This document shows positions 61,978-64,000 of a DNA stretch of 64,000 nt, one piece after another; within the stretch, counting starts at the first letter, position 1; each line of letters opens with the position of its first letter. Source of the stretch: Halopseudomonas salina (GTDB taxonomy: Bacteria; Pseudomonadota; Gammaproteobacteria; Pseudomonadales; Pseudomonadaceae); the NCBI RefSeq assembly GCF_008641105.1, contig NZ_VTTI01000001.1, forward strand, positions 455,750 through 519,749, written 5' to 3'. The translations under genes were made by a program, and so were the position numbers. Under the pieces are notes generated by a model that saw nothing but the letters and a program-made list of their open reading frames with translations, did no database searches and had not been told where the DNA came from.

Positions 61978-63453
61978 ATGAGCGTGTCGGTGCAATACAG
62001 CGAACCTTGCGACATAGTGGTGTTCGGCGGAACCGGAGATCTGGCCCTGCGCAAGCTCTTGCCGGCGCTGTATTACCTTCACCGTGACCGCCATCTGCAC
62101 CCAGACAGCCGAATTCTTGCACTCGCGCGCGCGCGACACGATGACAACGGCTACCGACGTCTTGCGCAGCGGCACCTGGGGCAATACCTTCCCCCTGGTG
62201 ATTTCGAACAGGCTACCTGGGACACTTTTGCTGCACGCCTGGATTACATGACCCTGGACGCCAGCCAACGTGTGGAATTTCCGCGTCTGGCCAAGGTACT
62301 GGCAACCCGTCCGGACCGGATCAGGGTCTTCTATCTGGCGACTTTCCCGGAGTTGTTTGCCGCCACGGCGCAGCACCTGGCATCCGTTGGCCTGGCCGAC
62401 AAACAGGCCCGCATCGTGCTCGAGAAACCCCTTGGCCAGAGTCTGGAAACTGCCAATCAGATCAACGATGGCATCGGTGCAGTCTTTGACGAGTCCAGGG
62501 TATTTCGTATCGACCACTATCTGGGCAAGGAAACCGTGCAGAACCTGCTGGCATTGCGCTTCGGCAACGCACTATTCGAGCCCCTTTGGCGCAACGCGCA
62601 TATCGACCATGTGCAGATCAGTGTTCTGGAAACCGTGGGGGTAGAGAACCGCGGAGCCTACTACGATAACGCTGGGGCGATGCGCGATATGGTGCAGAAC
62701 CACCTGCTGCAGTTGTTGTGTCTGGTCGCGATGGAAGCACCTGTGCATTTTGAACCCGAAGCAGTCCGTAACGAGAAGCTGAAGATCCTCGACGCCCTGC
62801 GGCCGATCACCGGTCTGGACGTGCAGGACCGTACGGTACGCGGTCAGTATTCCCGCGGCGTGCGTGCCGGGGAGAAGCTCCCGGCCTATTATTTTGAGAA
62901 AAATGTGGATCACGACAGTAACACCGAAACCTTCGTCGCACTCAAGGTGGAGGTGGATAACTGGCGCTGGGGTGGTGTGCCTTTCTATCTGCGCACCGGC
63001 AAGAGTCTGGCGCAGCGCAAGTCCGAGATTGTCATTCAGTTCAAGCCGGTGCCTTACCGGTTATTTGGTCAGGGTAGTGATGCGCCGGAGCATAATCGCC
63101 TGGTCATCCGCCTGCAGCCCGACGAGAGCATCCGGCTGTCGTTGATGGCGAAGAGCCCCGGGCGGGGCATGAGCCTGCAGGATGTGGATCTGGATCTGAA
63201 TTTTGCCGAGGCATTCAACAAGCGCCGCTGGGATGCCTATGAGCGGTTGCTGCTGGATGTGATCAGTGGCGATGCGACGCTGTTCATGCGCCGTGACGAG
63301 ATTGAGGCAGCCTGGCGTTGGGTAGATCCGATTATTCAGGGCTGGGACGACTGCTATCGCTCGCCCAAGCGCTATGCCGCCGGCAGTTGGGGGCCTGTAG
63401 CGGCTGACAGCCTGCTCGATCGGCTTGGGCATCGCTGGCTGGATCAGCGCTAG
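61978..63453 (+). CDS. zwf: Glucose-6-phosphate 1-dehydrogenase
   Basis: Oxidises glucose-6-phosphate with NAD(P)+ at the entry to the Entner-Doudoroff and pentose-phosphate routes. The 491 residues have the nucleotide loop GGTGDLALRKLLPALY, the active-site segment FRIDHYLGKETVQN, and WRWGGVPFYLRTGKSLA and AGSWGPVAAD near the end. ATG 61978 has GGGAG very close; GTG 61984 is an alternative with better spacing. pgl and eda, which follow zwf in P. aeruginosa, are absent; instead the EAL gene converges 29 bp away. Confidence 0.94.
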   Translation: MSVSVQYSEPCDIVVFGGTGDLALRKLLPALYYLHRDRHLHPDSRILALARARHDDNGYRRLAQRHLGQYLPPGDFEQATWDTFAARLDYMTLDASQRVEFPRLAKVLATRPDRIRVFYLATFPELFAATAQHLASVGLADKQARIVLEKPLGQSLETANQINDGIGAVFDESRVFRIDHYLGKETVQNLLALRFGNALFEPLWRNAHIDHVQISVLETVGVENRGAYYDNAGAMRDMVQNHLLQLLCLVAMEAPVHFEPEAVRNEKLKILDALRPITGLDVQDRTVRGQYSRGVRAGEKLPAYYFEKNVDHDSNTETFVALKVEVDNWRWGGVPFYLRTGKSLAQRKSEIVIQFKPVPYRLFGQGSDAPEHNRLVIRLQPDESIRLSLMAKSPGRGMSLQDVDLDLNFAEAFNKRRWDAYERLLLDVISGDATLFMRRDEIEAAWRWVDPIIQGWDDCYRSPKRYAAGSWGPVAADSLLDRLGHRWLDQR

Positions 63454-63482
63454 AGCAAGCCACAATGCGGCTTGTCAGCTCG

Positions 63483-64000
63483 TTATACCTCTGTGCTTTC
63501 AGTCAGCAGTGCAGTGAAGTCCGCAGCGGACACGGGCCGGCTTATCAGGTAGCCCTGTACCTCATCGCACAGGTGCTCCTTGAGAAACTCCAGCTGACCA
63601 TCATGCTCGACGCCTTCGGCCACCACGATCAGATCCAGGCTATGTGCCATGGCGATGATCGCCCGAATGATCGCCGCGTCCTGGCTGCGCTCGCTTTGCG
63701 GAACCTGTTCTTCCAGTTCGCCAATAAACGCCCGGTCGATTTTCAGGGTCGAGATAGGGAAGCGCTTCAGATAGGCGAGGGAAGAATAGCCGGTGCCAAA
63801 GTCATCGATCGCCAGACGAATACCCATCTGTTGTAGCTGGGCTATATTTTCAGCGACGGCATCCACGTGCTCGAGCAGCATACTTTCGGTCAGCTCGAAT
63901 TCCAGCAGGCTGGCGGGCAGCTGGGAGTGGTCGAGTATCTGCTGCACCCGCGCTGCAAAGTTGGATTGACGCAGTTGCTGGACCGACAGATTGACGGCCA
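63483..64000 (-). CDS. EAL-domain phosphodiesterase, C-terminal part
   Basis: The gene runs off the right edge; only its last 172 codons or so are seen. The frame is open to base 64000. It shows the second half of an EAL domain: AVNLSVQQLRQ, LEFELTESMLL, the metal motif DDFGTGYSSLAYLKRFP, KIDRAFI and VVAEGVEH with QGYLISRP at the end. These residues indicate an active cyclic di-GMP phosphodiesterase. Whether a GGDEF or sensor domain precedes it cannot be seen. Confidence 0.9.
   Translation of the reverse strand, partial: AVNLSVQQLRQSNFAARVQQILDHSQLPASLLEFELTESMLLEHVDAVAENIAQLQQMGIRLAIDDFGTGYSSLAYLKRFPISTLKIDRAFIGELEEQVPQSERSQDAAIIRAIIAMAHSLDLIVVAEGVEHDGQLEFLKEHLCDEVQGYLISRPVSAADFTALLTESTEV

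Noticed and set aside
63455..63474. CAAGCC/GGCTTG hairpin between zwf and the EAL gene as terminator
   Set aside because: No T-run on either strand, so termination cannot be supported.

Overview
The window is the replication-origin region of a gamma-proteobacterial chromosome, almost certainly a member of the Pseudomonadaceae. The gene order dnaA-dnaN-recF-gyrB read one way and rpmH-rnpA-yidD-yidC-mnmE-mnmG-rsmG-parA-parB-atpIBEFHAGDC-glmU the other way is the Pseudomonas arrangement. The left flank (def-fmt-rsmB-trkA, a PilZ gene, a lipid A acyltransferase, tag, glyQS, gmhB, plsC) matches what I recall of the first 20 genes of P. aeruginosa. Moderate GC and several accessory differences suggest a Halopseudomonas-like lineage, but the species is inference.

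Layout. 1-5.6 kb: translation and potassium uptake genes (def partial, fmt, rsmB, trkA, trkH). 5.6-13.1 kb: a PilZ protein, an LpxL-type acyltransferase, tag, glyQS, gmhB, plsC and an unexpected PilU-like ATPase. 13.2-19.4 kb (minus strand): gyrB, recF, dnaN, dnaA, with two parS sites inside recF. 19.5-19.9 kb: oriC. 20-28.7 kb (plus strand): rpmH to parB, with a second origin-like DnaA-box region between mnmE and mnmG. 28.7-36 kb: the complete nine-gene ATP synthase operon. 36-42 kb: glmU, a cyclopropane fatty acid synthase, a YcgR-like PilZ protein, a DUF192 protein, a CobW-type metallochaperone with a small cysteine-rich secreted protein, and a third parS. 42-50.7 kb (minus strand): a diguanylate cyclase, trmO, a hydrolase, a DUF3299 protein, cbpM/cbpA, purK/purE and an SbtB/SbtA-type bicarbonate pair. 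50.8-55.2 kb: two-subunit pyruvate carboxylase and its divergent LysR regulator. 55.2-64 kb: small unknowns, a DksA2-like protein, a cold-shock/DUF1294 protein, a YbiT-type ABC-F ATPase, a phytochrome-derived kinase with a response regulator, hexR/zwf and a truncated EAL gene.

How the parts work together. DnaA, its boxes, the AT-rich unwinding element, and ParA/ParB with three parS sites form the initiation and segregation centre. Ribosomal protein L34, RNase P protein, YidD and YidC link ribosome supply to membrane insertion, and the ATP synthase follows. SbtAB next to pyruvate carboxylase suggests a bicarbonate-to-oxaloacetate anaplerotic module.

Most unusual signals: (1) the mnmE-mnmG gap repeats the oriC signature of DnaA box, 12 nt, a shared 16-mer with A at every third base, then AT-rich DNA; (2) three intergenic elements are built from 7-bp AAGC heptads in inverted arms, one carrying 12 perfect tandem copies just upstream of glmU; (3) a histidine kinase looks like a bacteriophytochrome that has lost PAS, GAF and the PHY tongue; (4) the bicarbonate transporter lies beside pyruvate carboxylase. 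No tRNA, rRNA, CRISPR array, insertion sequence or prophage was recognised.
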